Assembly (NCBI GenBank): GCA_007753675.1
Contig: CP036432.1
Location: 1,152,394-1,216,393, forward strand
DNA: 64,000 nt
Reading direction: 5' to 3'
From: Stieleria magnilauensis
GTDB lineage: Bacteria; Planctomycetota; Planctomycetia; Pirellulales; Pirellulaceae
Part shown: in pieces, positions 25,740 through 36,613 of the stretch
Layout of the letters: every line of letters begins with the position of its first letter
How positions within the stretch are numbered: position 1 is the first letter of the stretch
Notes under the pieces: generated by a model
What the model saw: the letters and a program-made list of their open reading frames with translations, nothing else
Told to the model about the DNA's origin: nothing
Databases searched by the model: none
Made by a program: the position numbers and the translations under genes

Positions 25740-27398
25740 ATGATGACGCCGCGATATCTGGTCCCTTTTGACACGCGTCACGCGGTCCACAGGTTCACGG
25801 ATGTCTTGATCATCGGCGGCGGGCTTGCCGGATTGCGCGCCGCCAATGCCGTCGATTCTCACCTGCGGGTCTTGGTGGTCACCAAAGATGTACTGCGAGA
25901 ATCCAACAGCACCTACGCCCAGGGCGGGATCGCCGGTGTGCTGGATCCCGACGATCGCTTTGAAAATCATATCCGCGACACGCTGGTCGCCGGTGCAAAC
26001 CTGTGCGACGTCGACGTCGTCAACATGGTCATTCGCGAGGGGCCCGGACGGATCGAAGAGCTGGTCCGCTGGGGCACGCAATTTGACCTGGAAGAAGGCG
26101 TGTTGGAACTCGGTCGCGAGGGCGGCCATTCTCATGAGCGCATCGTTCACGCCCAAGGCGACGCGACCGGGGCGGAGATCATGCGGGCGGTGATTCAGCG
26201 GACGCGGTCCCTGAAAAACGTTCGCATCTTGGAAAACACCTTCACCATCGACTTGCTCACGCACGGCGGACAATGCCGTGGCGCGATCGTTTCCGAAGAC
26301 GGCGGACCACCGATGATGGTCTGGGCCAAAGAAACGATCCTGTGCACCGGCGGTGCCGGCCAGATTTTTCGTGAGTCGACCAATCCCGCCGTGGCGACCG
26401 CCGATGGTTCGTCGTTAGCCTATCGCGCGGGTGTTCAACTGAGCGACATGGAATTCATGCAGTTCCACCCCACGGTGTTGTACATCGCCGGTTCCTCGCG
26501 GTCGTTGATCACCGAAGCGATCCGCGGCGAAGGCGCCCATCTGGTTGATTCCAACGGGCACCGATTCATGCCCGACTACGACGAGCGGGCCGAGTTGGCA
26601 CCCCGAGACGTCGTCAGCCAATCGATCATTCGGCAGATGCAGGTGACGTCACATCCCTGTGTTTACTTGGACCTTTCGCACCTGGATGCCAAGCACGTCG
26701 TGGCGCGGTTTCCCGGGATCGCCGAACTCTGTGCCAAGTTCGGACTGGACCTCGCCAGTGATCGCATTCCGGTTCGACCGGGTGCGCACTACATGCTCGG
26801 CGGTGTGACGGTGGACCGGCAGGGACGTACCAGTTTGCCGGGGCTGTGGGCGGCCGGTGAAGTGACCAGCAGTGGCTTGCATGGCGCGAATCGATTGGCC
26901 AGCAACAGTCTGCTCGAAGGGTTGGTCTATGGTGCGGCCGCCGGCGGGGCCGCGTCGCGGTCGGCCAGCGAAGGCGATCATGAGATGCGGGCGATGCAGA
27001 TTCGCCAGTCCGCCACGTCGCCCACCGAATCGTTCGACATCGATGATGTTCGCATCTCGCTGAAGAGTTTGATGGGACGATTGGTCGGAGTCGAACGCGA
27101 TGCCGAGGGGTTGCAAAAAGCCGCCGACACGATTCGTTCTTACGCCGCGTACGCGATGAATCATCAATTCGAAGATGAAGCCGGCTGGGAACTGCAAAAC
27201 CTGTTGACCACCGCCGCGATCATGGTTTCCTCGGCCATGGTGCGAACGGAATCGCGGGGCGTCCATTTTCGAAGCGATCATCCCGCGCAAAACGATGAAC
27301 AATGGCGCCGCCATCTGACCGTCCAAATCAACGTGGACGGCGGTTACCCCCAACGCGGCGCCTTGCTCGAGCCGGAACCGGTGACGAACAGTCGCTGA
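25740..27398 (+). CDS. nadB: L-aspartate oxidase
   Basis: 552 residues. FAD-binding motif DVLIIGGGLAGLRAA lies at about 20-35, then STYAQGGIAGVLDPDD, the substrate-loop HSHERIVHAQGDATG, HPTVLYIAG, RPGAHYMLGGVTVDRQGRTS and GLHGANRLASNSLLEGLVYG, all signatures of NadB rather than succinate dehydrogenase. It oxidises L-aspartate to iminoaspartate, the first step of de novo NAD synthesis, using oxygen or fumarate. nadA and nadC are not in the window. Single-gene transcription unit as far as can be seen. Confidence 0.97.
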   Translation: MMTPRYLVPFDTRHAVHRFTDVLIIGGGLAGLRAANAVDSHLRVLVVTKDVLRESNSTYAQGGIAGVLDPDDRFENHIRDTLVAGANLCDVDVVNMVIREGPGRIEELVRWGTQFDLEEGVLELGREGGHSHERIVHAQGDATGAEIMRAVIQRTRSLKNVRILENTFTIDLLTHGGQCRGAIVSEDGGPPMMVWAKETILCTGGAGQIFRESTNPAVATADGSSLAYRAGVQLSDMEFMQFHPTVLYIAGSSRSLITEAIRGEGAHLVDSNGHRFMPDYDERAELAPRDVVSQSIIRQMQVTSHPCVYLDLSHLDAKHVVARFPGIAELCAKFGLDLASDRIPVRPGAHYMLGGVTVDRQGRTSLPGLWAAGEVTSSGLHGANRLASNSLLEGLVYGAAAGGAASRSASEGDHEMRAMQIRQSATSPTESFDIDDVRISLKSLMGRLVGVERDAEGLQKAADTIRSYAAYAMNHQFEDEAGWELQNLLTTAAIMVSSAMVRTESRGVHFRSDHPAQNDEQWRRHLTVQINVDGGYPQRGALLEPEPVTNSR

Positions 27399-27403
27399 GT
27401 GTG

Positions 27404-27489
27404 GGTAGGAAGATTTTGGGGTAGGAAGATTGGCGAAATCGAAGGGATGGTGCATTGCATTATTTTCTTACCCTCGAAATCTTCTTACC
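27404..27489. repeat. Short GGTAGGAAGATT direct and inverted repeats
   Basis: GGTAGGAAGATT occurs at 27404-27415 and 27420-27431, and its near-inverse AATCTTCTTACC at 27478-27489, so the segment can fold into a stem. It starts 5 bases after the nadB stop and may help end transcription. The rest of 27490-27758 shows nothing else I can name. Confidence 0.7.
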
Positions 27490-27758
27490 TGTTTTTCGTA
27501 ACGGCTAAGCAAGCGAGGGGGCCGAACGCGTACGCGAATCAACTGACGTCAGTTGTGTTTTCCTGCCTATTCGCTGCATTTTCGTCGCGGGGCGATCACA
27601 GAATCGATTCGGCAGAGATCGAGCGATGATTGGATTCGCGATGTTGCGCGAGCGAGGCAGGGCTCCGGGACCGGTGTAAGACTCTGCTCTGGACCGAGTA
27701 ATAGAGTGTGGTAACTGATTCCACATCCGTACTCGTTTTCCATTGGCAACACCAACTG

Positions 27759-28856
27759 ATGTCCCATTCGCCGAACTTGATGCAACCGTTTGATCTGCGT
27801 GGCCTGTCGCTGGCCAATCGCGTGGTGCTGGCACCGATGACCCGTGCGCGGTCGGGCGGTGACCGTGTCCCCAACGCTTTGATGGCTGAGTACTACTGGC
27901 AACGCGCAACCGCGGGATTGGTGATCACCGAAGCGACGGTGGTTTCAAAGCAGGGGATTGGATGGGTGGATTCGCCGGGAATCTACACCGATGAAATGAC
28001 CGAGGGCTGGCGATCGGTCACCGAGAGTGTTCATGAGGCGGGTGGCAAGATTTTCATGCAACTGTGGCATTGTGGCCGCGCCTCGCACAGCAGTTTCCAC
28101 GACGGCGAGCCTCCGGTGGCACCTTCGGCCATCAAGATCGACGGCGACACCATCCACACGCCGCGGGGGAAAGAACCCTACGAGGTGCCGCGCGCGTTGA
28201 CGACCGAAGAGATTCCCGGCATCGTTGCCGACTATCGCGCCGCCGCGGAACGCGCCAAACAAGCGGGCTTTGATGGGGTCGAAGTGCACTCGGCCAACGG
28301 TTATTTGCTCGATACGTTCCTACAATCCAAAGCGAATCATCGTGACGATCGGTACGGGGGCAGCATCGAGAACCGCTATCGGATTCTCGGTGAAGTCGTC
28401 GAAGCGGTTTCCGAAGTGTTTGGCTCGCAGCGCGTCGGCGTCCGCTTGTCGCCCAACGGTGCGTTCAATGCCATGGGGTCGCCGGACTATCGCCAGCAAT
28501 TCACGTTCGTCGCCCAAAGTCTTGATCGGTTGGATTTGGCCTACCTGCACGTCATGGACGGACTGGCATTCGGGTTCCATGAGCTTGGCGACCCGATGAC
28601 GCTGGGCGAATTCCGCGAGGTCTTTCGTGGACCATTGATGGGAAACTGCGGGTACACGCAAGCGACCGCTGAACAGGCGATTGAATCGGGAGCGGCAGAC
28701 CTGATCTCATTCGGTCGGCCGTACATCAGCAATCCGGATCTGGTGCGCCGTTTTGATGAAGGATTGGAGTTGGCACCGGAGGCGGACATGGGCGATTGGT
28801 ACCAGCCCAACGGCGAGAAAGGTTACACCGATTTTCCGTCGTATCAGACGGTTTGA
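27759..28856 (+). CDS. NADH:flavin oxidoreductase, Old Yellow Enzyme family (alkene reductase)
   Basis: 365 residues, FMN TIM barrel. Family markers: LANRVVLAPMTRARSGGDRVPN at the start, MQLWHCGRASH, the substrate-binding pair in EVHSANGYLLDTFLQ (His and Asn), YGGSIENRYR, and GRPYISNPDLVRR near the end. This is the NemA/OYE-like alkene reductase branch, which reduces activated C=C bonds or nitro-esters with NAD(P)H. ATG at 27759 gives the usual short lead MSHSPNLMQPFDL. Monocistronic as far as can be seen. The natural substrate is unknown. Confidence 0.95.
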   Translation: MSHSPNLMQPFDLRGLSLANRVVLAPMTRARSGGDRVPNALMAEYYWQRATAGLVITEATVVSKQGIGWVDSPGIYTDEMTEGWRSVTESVHEAGGKIFMQLWHCGRASHSSFHDGEPPVAPSAIKIDGDTIHTPRGKEPYEVPRALTTEEIPGIVADYRAAAERAKQAGFDGVEVHSANGYLLDTFLQSKANHRDDRYGGSIENRYRILGEVVEAVSEVFGSQRVGVRLSPNGAFNAMGSPDYRQQFTFVAQSLDRLDLAYLHVMDGLAFGFHELGDPMTLGEFREVFRGPLMGNCGYTQATAEQAIESGAADLISFGRPYISNPDLVRRFDEGLELAPEADMGDWYQPNGEKGYTDFPSYQTV

Positions 28857-28885
28857 TCGGCTGCTGCTAGCGGCATCGTGACCGC

Positions 28886-29563
28886 TTACAGCGTCATCGT
28901 GACCGTGGTCGGGCCGCCGGGGGCGGACTCGACCGTCACGGTTTTTCCGACCAGTCGGGCACGGCCTTTCATGGAGCGAATCCCAAACCGGTTGGGATCG
29001 ATTTCGGCCGGGTCAAAGCCTGTACCGTCGTCGGCGATCACCAAGCGATCGGGCTGGCAGCGGATCGAAACGGTTTTTGCGTTGCCGTGACGCGTCGCGT
29101 TTCGTAGCGCCTCGATCAAAACGCGATAAGCGGTGGTCGCCTGGTCGCGGTTCCAGTTTGAATCGCAGACCGGGCTTGCCGGATCGACGTCCCAAACCAC
29201 CTGGCAATCCGAGCCACCGATTCGGTTGGCGGTGTCTTTCGCCGCGGCCAGCCAGGACAACTGATCGAGTTCGGGCGGATAGATCTGAGTCAGCAGATTT
29301 CGCGCAAGGGCCAAGGCTTGCTGGAGCCAATCGTCGGATTTGGCGATGCGATCCAAAAGCGGCGCCAGCTCGCCGGCCGCAGTGGTTGGATCGTCAGCCG
29401 AACGCAACGCGGCCTGCAGATTTGCCGACGCGGCAAACATCAACGGGATCAACAGGTCATGCACATCATGACCGATCTGTGAGCGTTCCAGATCAATGAT
29501 TTGGGCGGCGGTCAGTTCGGAGGATTGCGAATGAGAATCTTCCGCGTCACCGTTTCCCGTCAC
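28886..29563 (-). CDS. Sensor histidine kinase without input domain (HisKA_3/HATPase)
   Basis: About 225 residues. The dimerisation helix carries DLERSQIGHDVHDLLIPLMFAA, matching the HisKA_3 box with the phospho-acceptor His in VHDLL. The ATPase part has an N-box EALRNATRHGNA, G1 IADDGTGFDP and G2 FGIRSMKGRA. No transmembrane span or sensor domain is present, so it is a cytoplasmic kinase fed by another protein. Start is uncertain: GTG 29563 is chosen; a TTG at 29587 would overlap the STAS gene by 13 bases. No response regulator is adjacent, and the tight pairing with a STAS protein suggests a linked signalling role. Confidence 0.87.
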   Translation of the reverse strand: MTGNGDAEDSHSQSSELTAAQIIDLERSQIGHDVHDLLIPLMFAASANLQAALRSADDPTTAAGELAPLLDRIAKSDDWLQQALALARNLLTQIYPPELDQLSWLAAAKDTANRIGGSDCQVVWDVDPASPVCDSNWNRDQATTAYRVLIEALRNATRHGNAKTVSIRCQPDRLVIADDGTGFDPAEIDPNRFGIRSMKGRARLVGKTVTVESAPGGPTTVTMTL

Positions 29564-29574
29564 GCCGGCGGGGC

Positions 29575-29940
29575 TCAACCGAACCAACCTTTCTTTTCAA
29601 AGCTGGCGATCGCCTTGTCTTCGCTGCCCTGGATGTCGAACAGTTTGTTCAACTTCGTGATTTTGAAGACTTCCAAGACGTTCGGCGAGACTTCACAGAA
29701 CTTCAGTGCAACGCCCTGGGCTTTGCATCCTTTGTTCAGCATCACCAACTTGGTGATCATGGCCGATGACATGAATGAGACGCCACGAAAGTTCAGCAAC
29801 AACTTTTTGTGGATTGCCTGGGGAACGGCGTCTTGCAGCTCACGGCCGACTTGCTCGATCCGTTGGCTGTCGAGAATCTTGCTGTCCATGAATCCGACAA
29901 CCAAGATTTCGCCGTTGTTTTCCGTTGTGGTGGCGGACAT
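29575..29940 (-). CDS. STAS-domain (anti-sigma factor antagonist-like) protein
   Basis: 121 residues forming a single STAS domain: ILVVGFMDSKILDSQ, LLLNFRGVSFMSSAMITKLVML with the Ser pair at the usual phosphorylation position of SpoIIAA-type proteins, then GVALKFCEVSPNVLEVFKIT. It probably works by partner switching, released or sequestered by phosphorylation. It is immediately upstream of the orphan histidine kinase on the same strand. No anti-sigma factor or phosphatase gene is nearby. Confidence 0.93.
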   Translation of the reverse strand: MSATTTENNGEILVVGFMDSKILDSQRIEQVGRELQDAVPQAIHKKLLLNFRGVSFMSSAMITKLVMLNKGCKAQGVALKFCEVSPNVLEVFKITKLNKLFDIQGSEDKAIASFEKKGWFG

Positions 29941-30083
29941 TGCGAGTGGTTCTGAGAGGGGAGTGACAAGCGGAAGCTGGATGGGCTGTCGCGAAAACTC
30001 GCCCCATCCAGCCGCTGTAGGTTAGCAGCGTCGGGCGCCGGTCGCAATTCTCCGGCCGACAAACGGGATCGGAGAGGCCAAAA

Positions 30084-30635
30084 TTAGTGGGCGGACTTTC
30101 GGAACACACCCGTGGCGTTGACCATCACGGTGTTGACGGCTGGGTTGTATTGCGCCATTCCGGTGACGTAAACGACGTCGCCCTTTTCCAAGGCCAGCGT
30201 TTGGCGGGCATCGCCTTCCAAAATGCCGCCGTCTGGTCCCTTGAACTGGACGATCGCCCGCGGGGCGTTTTCCAGTTTGCGCTTGCAAAACGGGCAGTTG
30301 TCGGCGTGCTCGGGGTCACCCTCACCGTGTCCTTCGTCGGGCAGCTGGGAGATCATGAAGGCCAATTGTCCCGGCTGGAACGGATCGGCCGCACCGGCGT
30401 CAATGCGGCCGCCCAGGACGACCGAGACCTCGTCGCTGCCCGCTTCTTTGATCTCCGTCGGCGTGGAGACTTCGCCATCGGGCATTTCGGTCAAGACGAA
30501 GGAAACGTCCTGTGTGGGTGTCGGGCCGAGGCTGGTCGAGGACGCGTTTTCGAAGCTCGAATCGGAGCTGCCGCTACAGCCGGCGAGTGTCCAGCAGGTC
30601 AGCAGCAAGGCGGTGCCGCAGAGGAATCTGGCCAT
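30084..30635 (-). CDS. Lipoprotein of unknown function
   Basis: 183 residues. MARFLCGTALLLTCWTLAGCSG has a classical lipobox LAGC (Cys20), so the mature protein is membrane-anchored. Mid-protein HADNCPFCKRK has a CxxC that could bind metal, and VVLGGRIDAG then GDVVYVTGMAQYNP look like an OB-fold-like beta region. The start overlaps the stop of the His-rich lipoprotein gene by one base, so the two are co-translated and probably work together. I do not recognise a family. A metal-related role is inferred from the neighbour only. Confidence 0.85.
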   Translation of the reverse strand: MARFLCGTALLLTCWTLAGCSGSSDSSFENASSTSLGPTPTQDVSFVLTEMPDGEVSTPTEIKEAGSDEVSVVLGGRIDAGAADPFQPGQLAFMISQLPDEGHGEGDPEHADNCPFCKRKLENAPRAIVQFKGPDGGILEGDARQTLALEKGDVVYVTGMAQYNPAVNTVMVNATGVFRKSAH

Positions 30636-31216
30636 CAGTTCGCGTCCTTTTTCAGCGTTTCAATTGCTTCGTCGATCGACTTGCTGACGTCGTCGTAGCT
30701 CTTGCCCTTGGCGTTGCTCTCTTCGCTGCCGTGCAGGCCTTGATCGACGGCGGTGAAATCATCCAACAGTGAATCAACTGCCGCAGCCGCCGCCGTTTTC
30801 TGCTCGGAGTCGTCCATGGTTTGGATAAAGTTCTCGGTCGCAATCAGGACTGCGCCGATGTGGTGCAGCGGACCGTGAGCGGCATCGGTATCGCCGGCGG
30901 CGAATTCGTCGCGGATCGTGTCACGCAGTGATTCGATCTCTGTGACCGCTTCGGACAGCGACTTGAAGTCATGGCTGTGCGCTTCGGCGTGATCGTCGTC
31001 ATGGTCGTGCCCCTCGTGGTCGTCATGGTCGTGATCGCCGTGCTCGTCATGGTCATGGCCGTCGTGGTCATGATCACCGTCATCGTGGCTGTGGTCGTGA
31101 TCCGCATCGGACGCCTCCGTCACCGTCGTGGTCGATTTGTCTTGGCAACCCGGCAGGACTGCAAAACCAAACGCGGCGAGAAATCCCAAGGTTAGCGAGA
31201 ACGATTTGGACGTCAT
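30635..31216 (-). CDS. His/Asp-rich lipoprotein, probable metal binder
   Basis: 193 residues. Signal MTSKSFSLTLGFLAAFGFA ends in a lipobox-like VLPGC. Residues about 38-85 are almost only His, Asp, Glu and Gly (repeated HDHDGHDHDEHG-like), as in zinc- or nickel-binding proteins. The remaining 110 residues are helical (LSEAVTEIESLRDTIRDEFA, then HGPLHHIGAVLIATENFI). ATG 31216 is chosen because it places the signal at the N-terminus; an upstream in-frame start exists. It is coupled to the next lipoprotein gene. It may buffer or deliver Zn, Ni or Cu in the periplasm; this is inference. Confidence 0.87.
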   Translation of the reverse strand: MTSKSFSLTLGFLAAFGFAVLPGCQDKSTTTVTEASDADHDHSHDDGDHDHDGHDHDEHGDHDHDDHEGHDHDDDHAEAHSHDFKSLSEAVTEIESLRDTIRDEFAAGDTDAAHGPLHHIGAVLIATENFIQTMDDSEQKTAAAAAVDSLLDDFTAVDQGLHGSEESNAKGKSYDDVSKSIDEAIETLKKDAN

Positions 31217-31397
31217 CGAATTGGTATCCAGAAAGTGTAGACGGGGGAAAGGCCGGCGGCGGTGCTGCGCCCGCGGTCCGGGGGGCCAATACATTATCAC
31301 GTTCTACGTCGATTTGGCCAATCGGTTCGCCGGAGGGGTTGAGACGGGGGGCGAGTTGCGTGGGTCACGCTGTGCGTGACGTTCGGCTCAGGCATCC

Positions 31398-31476
31398 GGC
31401 ATGCACAGCATGCCGCGCGTGGCATCTGGCATGCACAGCATGCCAGATGCGTGTCATCCGGCATGCACAGCATGCC
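31398..31476. repeat. Three palindromic GGCATGCACAGCATGCC hairpins
   Basis: The 17-base unit (7-bp stem GGCATGC/GCATGCC, loop ACA) occurs at 31398-31414, 31428-31444 and 31460-31476, spaced 30 and 32 bases. The middle copy has a longer stem (CATCTGGCATGC / GCATGCCAGATG). The array lies just past the typA stop, in the gap before the His-rich lipoprotein gene, and may act as a terminator or REP-like element. Confidence 0.9.
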
Positions 31477-31519
31477 CTACGTATTTTATCTCCCCCCCCT
31501 CCTTGTCTCCTTGTTTGTC

Positions 31520-33346
<1,827 letters not shown>

Positions 33347-33870
33347 GAAAAACGCTTGCAGGGTAATGGAGAGACTTCGAAGGGACTCAGCGGGCCGTTG
33401 ACGTGGCACCGATGTGGGGAGGGGGTGTCGAGTTGTTTCGCAACGAAAATCGGTAGGAAATGAGGATTCGCGCCAACCGTTTGAGTCACAGAAACGAAAA
33501 GGAATTTTCCTTGTCGGACAGATAGTGAATACGCTTGGGCGATTTCTCGCTAGACCTTTCCTGCCGTGCGGGTGTCAGCTTCGCTAGCCGCTCGCACAGG
33601 CGTTCCGTTGGCCCTAAGGGTTTTGGGAGCGTCCGTCTCCGGTCTGCAGATCGGTGTACCGTTGCGAGTTATGGTCAGCTATGTAATATTCCCTGGCCAA
33701 GGAACTTGCCGTTTTCGTTTGCCCACCGACGTGGGCATTTGCTCGCTGCTCGCTTGTGAAAAAAATCACAAAGTGCCCCGTGTCTGCTTGATCCTCCGGC
33801 GCCTGATTCCGTCCCCGCGTTTGTTTTCGTTCCCGCGTTCAGTCCAGCGTTCAACCGTTTTTCGAAGCCT
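33347..33870. promoter_or_regulatory. Divergent regulatory region of typA and the nqr operon
   Basis: 524 bases with no gene. The main recognisable element is the TTGTGA-N6-TCACAA palindrome at 33754-33771. No clear -35/-10 pair for nqr could be fixed by eye. Confidence 0.5.
33754..33771. promoter_or_regulatory. CRP/FNR-family-type operator upstream of nqrA
   Basis: TTGTGAAAAAAATCACAA is a perfect 18-base inverted repeat with the spacing of the CRP core TGTGA-N6-TCACA. It lies about 100 bases before the nqrA start. A CRP/FNR-family regulator could bind it; the regulator gene is not in the window. Confidence 0.55.
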
Positions 33871-35220
33871 ATGATCACGATCAAAGAAGGATTGGATCTT
33901 CCGATCCTCGGCACGCCCGCTCAGCACATCGAAGTCGCCAAGCCGGTCACGCAAGTGGCGTTGGTCGGGGACGATTACATCGGCATGAAGCCCACGATGT
34001 TGGTGGCCCCGGGCGACAAGGTGAAATTGGGTCAGCCGTTGTTTACCGACAAGAAAACCGAAGGCGTGACGTACACGTCGCCGGCGGCGGGAACGGTTGC
34101 GGACGTGATTCGCGGTGAAAAGCGGAAGTTTGAGGCCGTGGTCATCGACGTCGATCCTTCGCCGGGCGAATCGGACAGCGTCATTTTTGACGTCGGCGAC
34201 GTCAATGCGATGGATGCGGCGGCGTTGACGGAGTTGCTGACCACCAGCGGGCTGTGGACGGCCTTGCGGACGCGTCCGTTTGGCAAGGTTCCTGCCCCGG
34301 GCACGAAACCGAGTTCCATTTTTGTCCAGGCGATCGACACCAATCCGCTTGCCGCCTGCCCGGCCACGGCGATGGCCGACCGCAAGGATCAATTCATTTT
34401 GGGGCTCACCGCGATCACGAAGCTGACCGACGGCACCGTTCACGTCTGCAAGGCTCCCGGATCAGCGATCCCGGGCGGCGCGGTCGATGGCGTCACGGTC
34501 ACCGAGTTCGGCGGCCCCCACCCGGCCGGATTGGTCGGAACCCATATCCACGAACTCGATCCAGTCGGTCCGACCAAGACGGTGTGGTACCTGGGTTATC
34601 AGGACGTGATGGCGATCGGCGCCCTCCTGACGACCGGCAAGTTGGACGTGCGACGTGTGATTTCGCTCGCCGGTCCCGTGATCGGCAAGCCGCGTCTGTT
34701 GGAAACCCGCATCGGAGCCGACATCAGCCATTTGGTCGAGGGCGAGTACGATGCCAGCATCAAGGTCCGCCGGATTTCCGGATCGGTACTTTGCGGACGC
34801 ACCGCCAGTGCCCCGCACAACTTCTTGGGACGCTACCACACCCAGATCTCGGTGATCCAGGAAGGTGACGAGCGAGAGTTTCTCGGCTGGCAGAAACCGG
34901 GCTTTGACAAGTTCAGCACGACCCGCGTGTTCGCGTCGACGATGTTGCCGAACCAGAAGTTTGCCTTCACGACCAGCACCGGCGGCAGCGAGCGGGCGAT
35001 GGTTCCCTTGGGGACTTACGAGAGAGTGATGCCGCTGGATATCTTGCCGACGCAATTGCTTCGCGCGTTGATCGTCCGCGACACCGACCAGGCGCAGCAA
35101 TTAGGCGCTCTGGAGCTGGAAGAAGAAGACTTGGCGTTATGCACCTTCGTCTGTCCCGGAAAATATGAATATGGCTCGTTGCTTCGCGAGAATTTGATCA
35201 CGATCGAGCGCGAAGGCTGA
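33871..35220 (+). CDS. nqrA: Na+-translocating NADH:quinone reductase subunit A
   Basis: 449 residues, the usual length of NqrA, a peripheral cytoplasmic subunit. It begins [24 protein letters not shown], followed by [22 protein letters not shown] (RnfC/NqrA N-terminal barrel), and later [35 protein letters not shown] and [13 protein letters not shown], all typical of NqrA. It is the first gene of nqrABCDEF-apbE. The complex oxidises NADH, reduces quinone and pumps Na+ out. Confidence 0.97.
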   Translation: MITIKEGLDLPILGTPAQHIEVAKPVTQVALVGDDYIGMKPTMLVAPGDKVKLGQPLFTDKKTEGVTYTSPAAGTVADVIRGEKRKFEAVVIDVDPSPGESDSVIFDVGDVNAMDAAALTELLTTSGLWTALRTRPFGKVPAPGTKPSSIFVQAIDTNPLAACPATAMADRKDQFILGLTAITKLTDGTVHVCKAPGSAIPGGAVDGVTVTEFGGPHPAGLVGTHIHELDPVGPTKTVWYLGYQDVMAIGALLTTGKLDVRRVISLAGPVIGKPRLLETRIGADISHLVEGEYDASIKVRRISGSVLCGRTASAPHNFLGRYHTQISVIQEGDEREFLGWQKPGFDKFSTTRVFASTMLPNQKFAFTTSTGGSERAMVPLGTYERVMPLDILPTQLLRALIVRDTDQAQQLGALELEEEDLALCTFVCPGKYEYGSLLRENLITIEREG

Positions 35221-35314
35221 TCCGAACCGTTCACAGACACCTAGCGGACGCGGCGGGGAGCTGCCGAGCCGTTCCATTTACTCAGAAAAAACCGTTATTG
35301 GGCAAGACTGACCA

Positions 35315-36613
35315 ATGAAAGCACTCCGCGCTGCTCTGGACAAAGTCCATCCGCTGTTTGACAAGGGCGGACCGCTGCAGATCGCGTATCCGGTGTACGA
35401 ATCGATTGACACGTTTCTGTACACGCCGGGCGAAATCACTCACGGGCAAACGCACGTGCGTGACAATATCGATCTGAAGCGAATGATGATCACCGTTGTG
35501 ATGGCTCTCGTGCCAGCGACGCTGTTTGGAATGTGGAACGTCGGCTATCAGGCGAACACCACCATTCAGCGTGCCGCAGAGGCCGGCGAGAAGTATGTCG
35601 GTGATTGGCATTACACGATTCACAACGCCATGGGTTTCACCAATGACCCGGGCAGTATCGCCGACTGCATGATGCTCGGGGCGATCTTTTTCATCCCGAT
35701 GTACTTCGTTTGCATGTTCGTCGGCGGTCACATCGAAATGGTCTTCAGTGTCCTGCGCGGGCACGAGATCAACGAAGGCTTCCTCGTCACCGGGTTGCTG
35801 TTTCCGCTCACCCTGCCGGCCTCGATTCCCCTCTGGCAAGTGGCCGTCGGGATCGCTTTCGGCGTGATCGTGGCCAAGGAGGTGTTCGGGGGAACCGGAC
35901 GAAACTTCTTGAACGTGGCCCTGACCAGTCGAGCGTTCCTGTACTTTGCACACGCCGGCCAGATCAGCGGCGACAAAGTTTGGACGGCGGTCGACGGTTT
36001 CAGCGGTGCGACCGCGCTGGGGCAGATGGCCGTCGCGACGCCCGATCCGGGCGGCGAAACCAACGCGGCCTTGGCCTCGCTTGAATCAGTCAATTATTCA
36101 CTCGGTGCGGCCGATCCGGTGACCTGGACGGAGCCGATCACGTGGACCAGTGCGTTCCTGGGTACGGTTCAGGGATGCGTGGGCGAGACGAGTGTGTTGA
36201 TGTGCCTGATCGGTGCGGCGATTCTGATTGGGACCGGGATCGGTTCCTGGAAGATCATGGCCGGTGTGCTGGGCGGTGTCGCCGCGACGTCGTTGTTGCT
36301 CAACGGTGTCACCACGGGTAGCAACCCGATGATGAGCGTCCCGTTCTACTGGCACTTCGTCGTCGGCGGTCTGGCGTTCGGGCTGGTGTTCATGGCCACC
36401 GACCCTGTCAGTGCTTCGATGACGGAGAAGGGCAAGTGGATCTACGGCGCGCTGATCGGTTTCATGACCGTCTTGATTCGATGCATCAACCCGGCGTTTC
36501 CCGAAGGCATCATGTTGGCCATTTTGTTCGGCAACGTGTTCGCGCCGCTGATCGATTACTTCGTTGTTTCCGCAAACGTTCGCCGGAGGATGGCACGCTA
36601 TGTCACAACGTGA
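35315..36613 (+). CDS. nqrB: Na+-translocating NADH:quinone reductase subunit B
   Basis: 432 residues, about 10 membrane spans, RnfD-related. The covalent FMN site is visible as [11 protein letters not shown] with acceptor Thr233. [34 protein letters not shown] is the conserved N-terminus. It carries FMN and riboflavin sites and forms part of the Na+ channel. Its last 14 bases overlap nqrC. Confidence 0.97.
   Translation: MKALRAALDKVHPLFDKGGPLQIAYPVYESIDTFLYTPGEITHGQTHVRDNIDLKRMMITVVMALVPATLFGMWNVGYQANTTIQRAAEAGEKYVGDWHYTIHNAMGFTNDPGSIADCMMLGAIFFIPMYFVCMFVGGHIEMVFSVLRGHEINEGFLVTGLLFPLTLPASIPLWQVAVGIAFGVIVAKEVFGGTGRNFLNVALTSRAFLYFAHAGQISGDKVWTAVDGFSGATALGQMAVATPDPGGETNAALASLESVNYSLGAADPVTWTEPITWTSAFLGTVQGCVGETSVLMCLIGAAILIGTGIGSWKIMAGVLGGVAATSLLLNGVTTGSNPMMSVPFYWHFVVGGLAFGLVFMATDPVSASMTEKGKWIYGALIGFMTVLIRCINPAFPEGIMLAILFGNVFAPLIDYFVVSANVRRRMARYVTT

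Noticed and set aside
24678-26273. 531-codon open frame on the minus strand
   Set aside because: It is antisense to the DUF1570 and nadB genes, both with clear family motifs; long antisense frames are common in GC-rich DNA.
30844-31107. Thr/Met-rich open frame on the minus strand
   Set aside because: It is an alternate-frame reading of the His/Asp-rich codons of the lipoprotein gene.
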